From Pezizomycotina sp. ARF18 (taxonomy: Eukaryota > Ascomycota), in assembly GCA_002224055.1 (NCBI GenBank), contig AZLU01000109.1, positions 62,001-126,000 on the forward strand: a DNA stretch of 64,000 bases, read 5' to 3'. The position numbers and the translations under genes are program-made. Shown here one piece after another: positions 1 through 11,888 of this stretch. The notes below the pieces were generated by a model. It was not told where the DNA came from. It made no database searches and saw nothing but the letters and a program-made list of their open reading frames with translations. How positions within the stretch are numbered: the first letter of the stretch is position 1; the number at the start of each line of letters is the position of its first letter.

Positions 1-766
1 AGTTTTACAATAACGGCCTGGTTATTATTCTCTGCCACGCATCTGTTATACCTACTCAACGATTACAACTTCCTCACTACCAACCTCATGATAACGTATT
101 TTCATACACCACCCCACGAGCAATTAATCTCACTCAAAGTTACCTTCGTCGCATACCTCGTCAGCATGCTAATAATATACTGCTGCAAAGCGGTTCTACT
201 ATGCTTCTACGCCGACCTCGCACACCGCGGCAATGGTATCCATAACCTTCTGGATATCATATTGACTTGGATCCTCCTCCTGATCGGGTCTCTCGTCCAT
301 ATCGCCTTTGTTCTCTTCATGCGCTGCTACCGATACACTACAACTGGACGCTCGACATGGCCTTGCGATATAAATACTGTCCGACGAATATCACTCGTAT
401 TGGCATCACCATGGATTTCGGCTTCCACCTCCTGACCGACCTACTGGTATATTCTACTCCGATAGCCATAATATTCCGGCAACTCAGCACAAAGCCTCTG
501 ACAGAGAAGCTGGCAGCGTCCTCCATGTCGCGATCGGGCTATTCAACGTTATCAGCGCTATAGTATCCGGGAAATTAGGCTTTGAGGGAAAAGAGACAAG
601 CGACTTCAATCTCTTCGACACCTGCATGATGATACAGATGGGAACGGGTATCACAGTCGTTTGTGCACCGGAGCTACGTCTGCTTTACCGCGACTTCGCT
701 CGCGCCAACGGCGTCAGAGACGGCGATGCTCGGATGGAGCCACATCCGTTGGCTCCATGCGACTAG
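1..766 (+). CDS. Pth11/SAT4-like seven-helix membrane protein, C-terminal part
   Basis: The window opens inside this gene. Successive hydrophobic helices are readable in three frames: a segment around 130-210 (AYLVSMLIIYCC), one around 265-320 (LDIILTWILLLIGSLVHIAF), then MDFGFHLLTDLLVYSTPIAI at about 411-470, and a last helix near 540-580 before the end at a TAG at 764-766. Stretches such as C-P-x-N-I followed by a helix with LLTDLL are typical of the fungal rhodopsin-like domain of Pth11-type receptors (known family trait). These proteins sit in the plasma membrane and are thought to sense surfaces or small molecules. The reading frame changes at least twice. The segments keep sensible order, so I treat it as one gene with indels rather than separate ORFs. 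The N-terminus lies outside the window. Confidence 0.6.
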
Positions 767-1199
767 CGAGTTCCCATAGCTCAGAAGATACTGCAGCAAG
801 GTCAGACGTAGAAAAGGGTGGTGATGTTATCGCGTTATAAGTACCTAGAGAGATCACATTTATCTCTTGATTGAACCACGCTGGCTGTGATATAGTGTTT
901 CTGGAGTTTACTATTTCATGTATTTAAAATTAATGCAGAACGTTCCGCACCGTCAGCCTAATATCAAATGGAACCCTCATGATCATCGTGCTTGTCGAAA
1001 TGCTTCAAATGTCTAAGAGGCAAAGCGCATTAATACAAGAGCGTGGTCCAGAAGTGATAATACGATTACAATAGTATTTACAGAAACGACTCAAGATGCA
1101 CCAGTACCGTGATCGGTCACGAAAAGACATAACGTATGTTCAAACAAAGCTCAAAATTTCTCATTATGAAAGACCCTCAAAACGACGCCCGGCTCGCAA
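767..1199. other. intergenic, no gene seen
   Basis: About 430 bases between two convergent genes. I see no coding sense, RNA gene or repeat; it probably holds both 3' untranslated regions. Confidence 0.5.
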
Positions 1200-2557
1200 T
1201 CTCAGACGGATTATAACCCACAAACTGCCCATCCTCACAGACTCTCCACCGCCTCCACATCCAGTCAACGTCGCGCAAGCGGTAGCAGCAATATCAGCAG
1301 CACTATTTTGTCATATACCACTCCTGCCTCCCTCCGCCTTCGTCGTGATTGTCTGGTCCGACGAATCAGGACTTCTCGCGAACGCCATGAGCGCCGCCAT
1401 GTCAAAGTTTGCCTCAATCCTTCTCGCGACCGTCTGGTCATCCTCGCCTGCGTGCGAACCAAGCAACATCACCCGACGGGTTCTCGTACAATGTGTTCGC
1501 GCCAGTCGCCACCATACGCCCGAGAACCCGTACGGGAATTGGGCGTATCATTCTCGTCGATTTCAGAGTATATCCGCCGCCACTGTCCCACGGGTACGTC
1601 TGAAGGAATACGTGGACTTTAGGAAGCTCGAACGGTCGAGGGTCGGCGTGTTCCCGCCGTTCTGCGTTATCGTGACGTTACCGTAAGTGACGTACACTCT
1701 ACTGCGTTGATAGGGTACGGGCCCTTCGCGTTAGCGGCACCTCCGTCGTTCGTCCAGACACCGAAGATATTGCACCACTCGCCGTTGCACGCGTCGCCAC
1801 CGTTGATATTGGCGCAGTTGGAGTTAACGCGGTCGTGAAGTTCGCGTAGGTAGACGGGTTCGAGCGTACCAACGTCAGGCAGAGCGACGTTATCGATGTC
1901 AGAGCAGTAGCTCTTTGAGACCTTGTCATTTATAGAAACACGATGCCGTCCGGATTAGCTTGCGATTTCGATTTACAGTCCGCGCGTAGGGCCGCCGACC
2001 GCGTAGTCACGGAGCAGCTATCATCCTTGCAGACTGGCGACGCGGGGGCGCTGAGATTGCTCATGTGTGCGATTGCGGCGACGGTCATGGGTATATCCTG
2101 GAATTGTCCCCATTGTACACCCTGTTCGCTCGTTCAGGTATCCGTTGAAAGAGAGCTCGTTGCCGGAACGTGTCTGACGGATGACTTTGTCGACGCGTGC
2201 TTGAGAAATCCCAGATACCAGAACGGGGCCGATGATCGAGGTTCCGGTAAGGAAAAGGCCAGAAAATTTCAGGAACCACCCCGACCGGTGAAAATGTAGT
2301 TCAGTCGTGCGAGAGGTGAAATACTCCATTGCGCCAACCTATGCGACTCCTTAGCCGATATGTCGCCGGTGGTTAGCTTGATCCATAGCGAGTGTTCAGC
2401 GCATCGCGTAACGAGTGCCGATGTGCATGCGGCGAGGAGGGCAGCCAGTAAGGTAGCCGCAGTCGTCGGCTTGATCTTCGACGGCTGCACAAAAAACTAG
2501 AGGCTCGAAGGTGTACGTCGATGGGGAAATGAAGAGGATTACGATAAGACGTAGCAT
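1200..2557 (-). CDS. fungal integral membrane protein with large extracellular domain, frameshifted
   Basis: Reading leftwards, a first membrane helix (TTAATLLAALLAACTSALVT) is followed by RCAEHSLWIKL, then AQWSISPLARLNYIF, then a second helix (FLKFSGLFLTGTSIIGPVL) and SGISQ. This order (helix, VTRC-EHSLW, AQW-SP-ARL-Y, helix, SGISQ) is one I associate with a family of multi-pass ascomycete proteins of unknown function with a Cys-containing outer domain; I cannot name the family accession. The outer domain continues in other frames with MTVAAIAHMSNLSAP, CKDDSC, YCSDIDNVALPD, NGEWCNIFGVW and VYVTYGNVTITQNGG. The start is uncertain: an ATG at 2557 begins MLRLIVIL, but reaching the helix needs a frame change, and the segment after 2484 could also follow an intron acceptor (TTTTTTGTGCAG). 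The 3' end is a guess. At least five frame changes are implied. Confidence 0.5.
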
Positions 2558-3612
2558 GCGGTGCAAAGGCAGATTAACCCCAAGTTAATCGCGACATTAA
2601 CGGCTTTTGATTCTTCCTTCATCTGAAGATCTCGGATGTCCTGCGACCTTTCGCAACAAAAATATGGAGGAGAGTAAGGGGCTTCATATATATAAATTTC
2701 TCTGTATTTACCTTAGCTGGAGGGTCAAAATAGAAACACACCTCTCGAATCGGCCATGGCCTCTCTGGACTCCTGTCTCCACTCCAACGAAAAACACGCC
2801 ATCGTTATTTCCAAGTAATCGGCGCTATTGTCCCTTTTTTGGCAACGTTGGAGAACTGCCGACTGGGCCGGCGCGAGTCTGGGCCTTGGTATTAGGGGAG
2901 CCACTCGCTTCAGCCGCAGACCCGGATGCATCATTATAACCGCCACCAACCGTGACCGTGGGCTTGCATATTATTGGGTCACACGGTAAAGCTCGAATCG
3001 AGGTTAATCCCTGAAGAAGGCCAATGGACAGTACGTCGAGGAGCCTTGATCACTATCGCTGGTAGAATACATTTAGGGGCTAGAGATGGCCAGTTCTGCC
3101 GATTCGAACCTTAAAGTTCAGGCCAGAATGCGAAAAGGGAGATAAGTCTATAGTATCGTTTACTCTCGCTCGGACATTGGCCAACAAGAGAGATCTTCCG
3201 AGATACGAGCAGTGGAATTTGCTTCATGTAAGCAGAATAGTCGATAGGAGGACAAATCTACCAGATGAAAGAAGTTCATGCATTTACTCGGGATTTGATT
3301 TATATCGACCATGGGGTGGTTGTAAAAGGGGGTTTCGAGATTGTCAAATCGCCTAACACTATGCTGATTTGTAGGAAATCCCGATCGTCACATTCATAAT
3401 GCTCAACAGTACTGATTGCCTCAAAATGTGTAAAAAATGAAAATGCTTTTAAATTCCTATTCTAAAACATACTCCGATAATAAAACGAAAGACAAAAAGA
3501 ATCAAGTCTAATCTATAAACCTTCTAAACGAAAAAACTCCACTTGTCCCTTTTTATGAACCCAAACAGCCATCTCCCTATGAGATTCGTTTCAGTTGCTA
3601 TTCATCCACCCT
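2558..3612. other. intergenic, no gene seen
   Basis: About 1 kb with short spurious frames only. A short TA-rich stretch occurs near 2686-2700. No RNA gene, repeat family or convincing exon was found. Confidence 0.5.
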
Positions 3613-4464
3613 CTAGTTCGACGGGTCTGTCATCTCAGTCTCGGTGGAGGCACCGGCGTCTGCGGGACCAACAACGACTTCCAGGTTCCTGGGCATTAGC
3701 GGCGGCCCACCGGCGCTGTTGCAGACTGGACGACCTTCGAGCCAGGGAAGCGACGTCGGTAGGTTTCCTGGCAGTGGGCGTCACCTCCTCGGCCGTGGAC
3801 GTGACCTTGCAGGATCCGACGCTGGCGTAGTGGACTCGGGAGGTTGATACGGGTGCATCGGAACGCGCACCGGAGGGCTGGCGGAGGATTTTGGCCGATG
3901 GCGGCCTGGCAGTCCGCTGCCTTAACGGAGGCGTTAGCGGCGCACTGAGCATTCCGAGGGGCCGCGGGAGCAGCTGGGAGCTACCGGCAACTGGGGAACG
4001 GTAGTGGGGGAGTCGCTGGCGTCTGCGGGACCAACAACGACTTCCAGGTTCCCTGGGATTAGCGGCGGCCTCACCGGCGCTGTTGCAGGACTGAACGACC
4101 TGAGGCAGGAAGCGACGTCGGTAGGTTCTGGCAGTGGGCGTTACCTCCCTCGGCGTGAACGGTGACCTTGCAGGATCCGACGCTGGCGTAGTCGGACTCG
4201 GGAAGGTCGATACGGTGCACGCGGCACCGGAGGCTGGCGGAGGATTTGGCCGATGGCGGCCTGGCAGTCCGCTGCCTTAACGGAGGCGTTAGCGGCGCAC
4301 TGAGCATTCCGAGGGCCGGCGGGAGCAGCTGGGGAGCTACCGGCAACTGGGGAACACCGGCACTGGGGGAGCCGCCAGTAGCGGGAGAGGTAGGCTTCTG
4401 CTGAGGAGCGGCGGCGGCGATGACGGCGAGAAGGAACGGCGGCGGTAGCGGCGGTGAACTTCAT
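3613..4464 (-). CDS. secreted Cys-containing protein with internally duplicated body (broken)
   Basis: The start at 4464 reads MKFTAATAA and leads into an Ala/Leu/Val-rich signal-type stretch, then a Pro/Gln/Ser-rich linker. The body is present twice, 355 bp apart, each copy carrying segments such as ADCQAAIGQ, DYASVGSCKVT and EVVVGPADA, and the locus ends with GASTETEMTDPSN and a TAG at 3613-3615. The spacing of Cys residues and the GSCKVT strand vaguely recall Ecp2/Hce2-type fungal secreted proteins, but this is only an impression. The locus looks broken as given. No function is assigned. The duplicated body and extracellular signal suggest a secreted effector-like or wall-associated protein. 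Confidence 0.5.
3657..4376. repeat. 355-bp direct tandem duplication inside a gene
   Basis: Two copies, about 3657-4005 and 4012-4376, are offset by 355 bp. For example the string tgagcattccgag starts at 3946 and at 4301, and acaacgacttccaggtt recurs at 3669 and 4033. The copies are alike over almost their whole length, with small indels and few substitutions, so the duplication is fairly recent or kept alike by gene conversion. Confidence 0.85.
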
Positions 4465-7402
4465 TTTTGCTATAAGTGGGGGGTTTTAATTTAAACTGTC
4501 AAAGTTTTTTCTGGAAAGTGAGTTGAAAGAATAAGAGTGATCGCTCGCGATTTGCTGTTAAGATGAGTTTTGTGTGAGAGATTGTTGACTTTAGCCTTTC
4601 AAAGATTGTAGATTGTTGAACGAGAGCTCGACGGAAGATTGCTAGTAGCGAGAGTAGTTTTGATTGAGTTTATTAGAAAAGAGAGTGAATGCCAACCTGA
4701 TTCAGTAGTAAACGATTGTTGTGATGATGATATGATATGAAGGGAAAAAATCGTAGAGTCGGGTCTGACGATAGCTTAAATAGATCTTGAAGCCATCGTC
4801 AACATCGCAGGCATCTACGACGAATGGTTAGTTGGCGTGGATACTGGTATTCGCGCAAGGTTCTTTCCGCTCACAATGAAGGGCAGTCAGGCTTCAACGC
4901 GATATGAGACTGAGCTTCCGCACTTCAGGAGATTCAAACCCGCTAGGCAAGAATTACTGGCTGAGGAGGCCAAGATTGAGGCCAAGACCTGTCAAAGAGA
5001 TCGTAAGCCAGAAGTGGACTGAGACTTCAAGATCTAAACTCGTGAAAATCTGGAAAATACCCATTTTACCGTACCCCTGGTTACACCAAGTCCAGTGATA
5101 GAAAGGATTGATTATACGATTGTCTGGCTTTGGCTACATGAGTCTAACGAGTTGCCTGGCGTCACTGACCTTACACGAGCGAAAGTCCCAATCAATACTC
5201 TCCGTCCCTCTTCCAGAACACTTACTTGCTTTCAAAGCAATGTTGAGTTCCTTTAAGGATCACGGATGGCTCCAAAGCACAGCTGCACAATCCTCTTTCG
5301 GTGTGCAAGGATAGTATCGGACTTGTAGCATTTTATAATTGATTCAGGGAACGCGTGTGCTTTATTTAGCTAAACTCAGCCCTGCGCCTGTCAACTTTCG
5401 CGAAAGGGAAATCATGCCGGGCTCGCCAATGCAATCCCCAGATATGTCTATATGGGAGCCACGGAGCAAATATCTATTTTCCGCGATAAGGCAGCAGAAA
5501 ACCCTTCTAGAAAGCTGAGAGATTCAGGTGAAGTGTCCTCCAAGATATGCTGTGACAGCAAGCTTACAAGCAGCGGTAACTCGAGATTTTATAAGTGTCA
5601 GGCTCGCTGTCCTGTTTGCTGTGCGGCTTTTCATGAATTCGCTTGTATCGAACTTCAGGTCTTCCAGTTGAACATCGTCTAAACTCATTGATTGCCCCCA
5701 CCGTATGAAGTAAAGGTGAAAAAGAAAGAAAGAAAAGAAAAAAACCACTGATTCCTTCACTTCGGATAAAGAGCGAATAAACGATGAAGGGCCTTACTAT
5801 CTTCCAGAAACCACTTTAGAGCAAAGAGTTGGATATAAGACAGCTAATCAAAGGTTTTTTTTGTTTTATATGCATAGGTTAACTACTGTAAGTGCAAAGC
5901 GCCGTAGTAGTACGATGCTATCCGAGCGTTCTTTTGTATTTTTTTAGAGCATTAATTTATATAATTTACAAGCAAACTGCTATAATATACTTATATACAG
6001 CAATAAGTAAAATGTACAAAAGCGTACAATCCTCATCGCCGTCTTAAACTTAGCTTGAGGAGTCTTTCCTTAAGATATGCAGCAAAAGTTTCTACTTGAG
6101 AAGTTTTCCTATACGGAATCCCCAAACCAGTCAAACAGTTTCGACCGTCGCGCAAGAGGATCAGGTTATATGCTGCCGCTGAAGCCCCCCTCCCCCCCCC
6201 TTTTTTTTTTCTTTCATGTCATCAGATGCCGCATATCACCGTATCATAGCACGATACGAACTTGAAGGCCGTTCACGAATCTTTCAAATTCGATGAGCAA
6301 TTACCGTGCTGACCGCATTGCCTTGTCGGTCGGTGCACACGATATGGATCTGATTAGAAGCTTCTTGAGATTTCTCTTACTATGATTTTCTATGAAAGTA
6401 CTCGTGAAACAGCAAGCCGCAAAAGCAAAGTGGATTACTGCCAGCCTCGTCATTTATTGTTTACGCGAAGTGTCGAAAATGTCGAAAATGAGGCTCTTAC
6501 TTCGAAAGGCTTCCTCTGCCTGCATAGTGTGCATCACCGCTTACTACAAACAAGTACCAATTGGAGTCTCCGACACGCGCCCGCCCTCCAATCCACGGTT
6601 TGCTACCACGTCGCGAAGGGTGGGAACCAATGCATCTCACAACCCCCGCTGCGTGTTCTGCAGTTCAGCCGTTCGAAACTTGAATTTATGAGGACTGTCG
6701 TCCAACTCCGTGCGCCAGGACCCCACCCGGAGCCTCAACGAGAAACGAATAGTCCCACTTTGGCCGTTTTACGCACCAACACTTCGCATTTCAACGAGGC
6801 TTCACTCGTACTGCTTCGAATCTTCGATATTTTCTATTTTTGTTGTATAGTCATCAATGAGCAGGAGCGGAGAAAATGCGCAGAAAGAAGAATATGACGA
6901 TGCACTTATGGACTAGACACGGGCGAACACGTCCCTTCTCATCATGCAGTGTGCAAATGGCTTGCTGTCGCACAAAGTTGCTTGGATACAATGGCTTACC
7001 CCACTTTGCGAAAAGAGGAAGGATTTCTATAAACCGTTCCATTATTGCATCTGGTTTTGACAAATCACATTTTCCTCCCAGCCACTGGTAGTATTCGCAT
7101 GTTGAGGATTGCATTAGATACTTGGTACTTTTTCATTTCATTAGATTAGTTCTGCTATTCTAAAGGAAATGACAATAAGGAAGACGGAAAGCCTTGCCGT
7201 TGGACAAGGATAGAAGCATTAATTAAAGGTTATGATGAACAGTCTGAAACGTATGGAGAAAGACATAAAAAATTTTAAACTCCCGAACATGATCTGCAAC
7301 GAAGAAATTATCCCTTATGATATAATACGATATCTATGTGAACAACAAAAAAGTCGCGTGATACAAAAAAGAATAGAAAAAATAAAATAACCGCGTCTAT
7401 GT
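4465..7402. other. long intergenic region, no gene seen
   Basis: Nearly 3 kb without a supported gene. It holds an AT-rich patch at about 5840-6010, a C9/T10 pyrimidine run at about 6186-6211 and a purine-rich run near 5715-5745. The longest frame (6382-6897) has no motif, no signal peptide and no codon sense I trust. Confidence 0.5.
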
Positions 7403-7868
7403 TTACATAGCGATGACTAGGCCGACAATACCGGCACGGCGAGGAGCATGCCGTTGACAACGACATGCTACCGGCGTTAGTGCCGGAAGCAGAAGCGGCG
7501 GATTGCGTACCAGTGGCGGTCTGGCTGTTCTGTGCGGAGGAGCCGGTAGCGGCGGCAGTGGCAGCGCTCTGTGTAGCCTCGCTGACGATGGAGCTCAGCT
7601 CGCTGGTGGCGCTGGCGACAGGGCGGACGCGGTGCTCTTGGCTCCGTTGACAATGGATCCAGCGACAGAGAGACCCTGCGAGATAGCGTTATTACCCTGG
7701 CTGACGAGGGAGTTGAACTGGGTTCCGAGGTTCGTGGGGATGACGCCCGGCCTGGGAGATGGCCGAGCCGGCTTGGTTCACGGCGTTTGCTGATTAGGAG
7801 TTGATATCCTGGGCCTGAGCGGCCGAGGCGGCGAGGAGGACGGAGGCGACGAAAGACTTGACCTGCAT
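7403..7868 (-). CDS. Ala/Ser-rich secreted, probably GPI-anchored protein (frameshifted)
   Basis: The ATG at 7868 gives MQVKSFVASVLLAASAAQAQ, a clear signal peptide. The body is low in complexity: NAVNQAGSAISQ, TQFNSLVSQGNNAISQGL, SVAGSIVNGAKSTASAL and then Ala/Ser/Thr-rich sequence including SSAQNSQTATGTQSAASASG. The last readable stretch, AGIVGLVIAM followed by a stop at 7403-7405, is a short hydrophobic tail as in GPI-anchor signals. Together these point to a small cell-wall or plasma-membrane mannoprotein. The sequence contains an in-frame TAA after QDINS and at least three frame changes. The 5' leader has a (CAA)n stretch (7889-7903 on the other strand) and a TATAAATA box 87 nt upstream of the ATG. 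No specific function can be given. Confidence 0.6.
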
Positions 7869-7954
7869 TTTTGGATAGATAGAGAAGGTTGTTGTTGTTG
7901 TTTTGGTTTGTATAAAAAGAGTGTTATGTAGGATCGAAGGGGTTAGAAGAAATG

Positions 7955-7962
7955 TATTTATA
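7955..7962 (-). promoter_or_regulatory. TATA box of the 7.4-7.9 kb secreted-protein gene
   Basis: On the minus strand this reads TATAAATA, 87 nt before the ATG at 7868, followed by a CA-rich leader. Position and sequence fit a fungal TATA element. Confidence 0.5.
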
Positions 7963-7969
7963 CGTAGAC

Positions 7970-10512
7970 TGCTGATGTAGGACAAGAAAATATTCAATGG
8001 AAAGGGATAAGAAATCGAACTTTCAGCGAGAGGGGACATCCCATGGCTTCTTATAAGTTCATTAAAGGGGGCAATGAGGCTCCTTCGATGGAAGGGGGAG
8101 ATATTTAATTGCTAGTAACTCTTAGCGTGAATAATAATATTTTCAAAGGTTGGTTGTGTGGAGATCCATGCCGATAGGCAAGGTGCAGCAACCACACCAT
8201 GTTTGGGCTTAGGCTAATGAACGCCTCTACTTTTTTTTGTCGTTTCTGCCTCGCCCACCCTGGACACTGCAGGCGATTGTCGGCTTGGTTACCCTTCGGG
8301 ATATTACATGTGTCCGCGGATTCCAAGGGGGGTTACCGTCACTGTCAGCAAAATGGGCGAAACGTCTTAGCACTGGAGATCTCTAAAGGCATGCAAGGGT
8401 GCTGAGTCCGCAGACCTGCAGAGTGCTGGACTATTGTTGCTCAGGTATTCTCAATGGCGAATGGCGATGCTTTGTTATTTCTAGCGCTAGATAACCGGGA
8501 AACTAATGTAAAACGGCTCACGGTTAAAGACCTGTTGAACTCTTTCTACTCCGTGATGCCATCGCGGCGCTTGTCTACTTTCTACTATAGGGGTCTGAGC
8601 TGTTTTCTTTCTGGTCCGCGATAAAGTATCGAGAGATTCAAAATTTGAATACTGGTGAGTTTCATTATCTAGGTAATCGTCGCTTTCCCGTTGCCTTGTT
8701 TCAACGGGAGTAGAGTGGATCGCCATTGATCTTTGCGGTTCTCGGACATTGGATAAGGGGGCACCACGAAACGGATTCAAAACTGCATGTCCAAGAAGAG
8801 CCTTTAATTGCAAAGTGGAGACTAAACTTTATAAACAAAATTAAAATATAAGTAGCTTCAATATCATCAATCTGAAGCATCGAGCGACCGCAGACGTCGC
8901 TGCAACGCAATAGCTTGTCCGGGTTTTCTTCCGCGTTGTCACCACCAGGGCTCTTAGCGTGAGTTTGGAGGTTCAAAATATTTTAATCTTATTTTTTCGT
9001 TTTGTATGGGGATTTGTTAGTTTTTCCAAATTTTTTTGCTTTTTTCGAGGTGTCCGGCGCCTTCTCACCTCGGTATTTCTCGAAATTTATCGGCCAAGAC
9101 CAACACGCACCAATACGCCGAGAATTAGTAGCCTTCAACACCACTGCGGCTCATCCCTTTAGTATGATGGTCAATCGCGACATCCTTACATTTCAACCTC
9201 CGGCAAAATTTTGCCAAAGAGAATCTAACGAAGTGTCTCTCCTGTTCTAAATATAATATCATCAAAATAGACTTTACCGCTTTCTGTGGCGCAATACAAG
9301 AGCAACGTAATAGCTGATGACAGCCAAAAACATCGTCATTTTTTCTGCTCTATGTATGAATATGTTCGAATTATTACTTACGCGTTCTGCTATTTATATT
9401 TTCTGTCTTTCTTTCAGATATCAACTATAGCGATTCGGTTTCCGATAAATACATGTCAGTTAACCAACTATCTTGGCATCAAGGTGACGTTCTTCAAGCA
9501 CAACGATTTCGAGACAGAGACTAGTGTCGATATCGGCGAGATCGGAAACCATGACCAACTGGTTAGCCTTGAGCAAAACGGGCTTCAGGAGCGCCTTCCT
9601 TTACGATAGTAGCTCATATCGGCTTTGTTTCCCGGATCCTCGGTGGTTACTGATTACATATCATACCAATGGACGGAACTCGGGCGAAAAGTCATAGAAA
9701 GAATTACCAAGGTCGGGTTTATAGGGTGAAATAGATAACGGTAGATGGGATCTTAGCATAAAGCATTAGTGCCTTGATGCTGCGGATAACTATATATAAC
9801 CGAGATTGCGACACCTGTCTTCCGTGTATCAGTGACTGCTTTGACGTTGATGTTGGAACTATAACCGTCGTCGGGCTAATATCATATCATTCCGGTATGA
9901 ACGATTTACTACAAAATAGAACCGAAGCAAGCGATAATATGCATACCATATCTCAACGGTATAGTGTATAGCTTGTTAGCAAATCGGTTATTTTGGATTG
10001 GTCGTTGTTCGAGTTCTAACCGCGCTTCCTTCACGATACATGCGCCTATGAATATACATTCGCTGCGAAGAGTTTCTCTAAATGTCATTTATAATAGAAA
10101 TGGGGAAAAGAATGCAAATGCAAAGCGTGTCGTAAATCATGTCTAAAAGTGCAACAAGGGGTATAGCTATATACAACATTTTTGTACAGCAAGTAACAAG
10201 TAATAATGAGATACTTATGGATGTAGTTGCAGACCAAAAGGTTTTAACCAGATTATTTACCGAGACCATGCGATACCGACAAGAAAACAGACCCATTTCT
10301 CCAACCAACGAAACACTTTTCGAAATATGAAACATATCACTGGCGACCGTTAGTAACTGCGCTTAGGAATTCGAACGCCGCTCGCTCGCCGGGTCAATCG
10401 CAGCGCATCATCGTCCTCGTTCATCGTCCTCGTCGTGACCGTAACGGTCTTACTAACGGTCGCGTTATTGCCCCAACGACGAGCGCCGGCGACGGCATTC
10501 TCGGTACCCTTT
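7970..10512. other. long intergenic region, no gene seen
   Basis: About 2.5 kb with only short frames lacking motifs. Near 10395-10440 there is a small tandem repeat of tcgtcctcg units. No RNA gene was recognised. Confidence 0.45.
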
Positions 10513-11888
10513 CTATCCCATCTCTTCGTCCCCTAAGCGCTCCCAATCCCCCTGGCCGCTCCCGATTCCTCCTCGAACCTCGTCGTCATCGTTGTATTCG
10601 TATTCGTACCCGTCACATCTTCCAGCTCCTGGTACCTCGGTAAGCCATACAGACCCGAAACCATCGTATCGTCCCACCCGTCGCGCTGGCGGAGTAACTA
10701 CCCTCCCTTTACCACCCTTGAACACCTTCAAGTTGAACGCCACCCGATCGCGTACGACGGTCGCCCGCCGCCGTGAGGCTTTCTATTCGACGATGCCGTC
10801 GAAAGAATTGGTTCGACGAGCTCGACAGCGTGTCTCGACCGGAAAGAATTAAACTTCCGCCGCGCGGCTTTGCACTGCATCACGATCAAATGGTTCAACG
10901 CGGTAGGCACGCGACCGTAACGGCGAGGCTGCTCTCGAGTATGCCGTAGAAGCCAACGGGTATGCTGTTCCGCGTGATGTCGAAATGGTGAACGAGGCGG
11001 TCGTAGTACACATCGTCCGTATGCCGAGCATATCGCGCTCGTAAGTCCAGCCCCGAGCACGTACAAGTTTATCTTCTTCTTGATCGACATCTTCATCTTC
11101 GCGATGACGAACAGCGGTGTATCATTGTTAAGAAATCTAGGCCGATGTGTCCCAGCACAAACACGCATACATGAGAATACTTGTAGAACCCATGCAAACG
11201 CCTTCGTAACTCTACCGCGGAGCGTGAACGCGGCAGGGACGGGTGGCATTCGAAGACGGGAGGAAGAAGTTTACGGCGGCGAAGAGGTAGGAAAACAGGA
11301 GAACGGCGGGAGGTAGAGGCGGTGGGGGCGGGGAGAGTGGGTGGTTACGCGGAGGAGGAGGTGGAGGACAGATATGCGGGTGAAGTGCATTGCGAAGACC
11401 CAGAAGACGGTGTGGAGGAACTGGATGACGAGCGCAGATTCGATGTCGGCTATTGCGCGGTCGTAGACGTGGTAGCCGAGACCCGTTATAGTGCAGCCGA
11501 GAAGGTTACGCAGGAGAATATTAGGTAGCCGCCCTGTTGAGAGGATCATGTTAGCCAACTTCCACTGTAAAAAAGAAAAAATAAAATAAAATACAGTAGT
11601 AATATGTATATGCTCTATAAGAAACTTACAAACGCAGGTATCATCAACAATCGTCCATTCCGAACTTCCCTTTACTCCTCACCAGAACCGCAACGATGCT
11701 GCCGTGCTGGTGACCATGAAGCACAGTATCGCCGTAACGAAAGCGTAACAGTATGTCGGGTTTCGGAACGTATGCGGATCTTTCACAATCGGGAACTCGA
11801 AGTCTTTTGGTAAACCAGCTCCTTTAATATCGGGAATAGCGCTGCTATTTGCGCCCTATCTGCGTCTGTTTGGTGGTGTAAGGACCAT
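10513..11888 (-). CDS. Pth11-like rhodopsin-domain receptor, two or more exons, frameshifted
   Basis: A short N-terminus from ATG 11888 leads to LPKDFEFPIVKDP and the first helix CYAFVTAILCFMVTSTAASL, then the pre-helix motif SSEWTIVDDTCV. An intron at 11565-11629 (GTAAGTTTC donor, TTTTTACAG acceptor, 65 nt) follows. Exon 2 gives helix 2 (KLANMILSTG), GLGYHVYD, ADIESALVIQFLHTVFWVF, and MHFTRISVLHLLLRV, the classic third-helix/arginine pattern of this family. Later segments (INLYVLGAGLTSAICSAY, HHFDITRNSIPVGFYGILE, SSLAVTVACLP) are the final helices. The tail is charged (EYEYNDDDEV) and ends at 10513. Family members are plasma-membrane receptors of unknown ligand. At least four frame changes interrupt the helices, yet helix order is complete. 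Confidence 0.7.

Noticed and set aside
1096-1686. 196-residue open frame on the plus strand
   Set aside because: It overlaps the GC-rich end of a better-supported minus-strand membrane protein gene and has no motif.
6382-6897. 171-residue open frame on the plus strand
   Set aside because: No signal peptide, domain or codon sense, and no intron signals around it.
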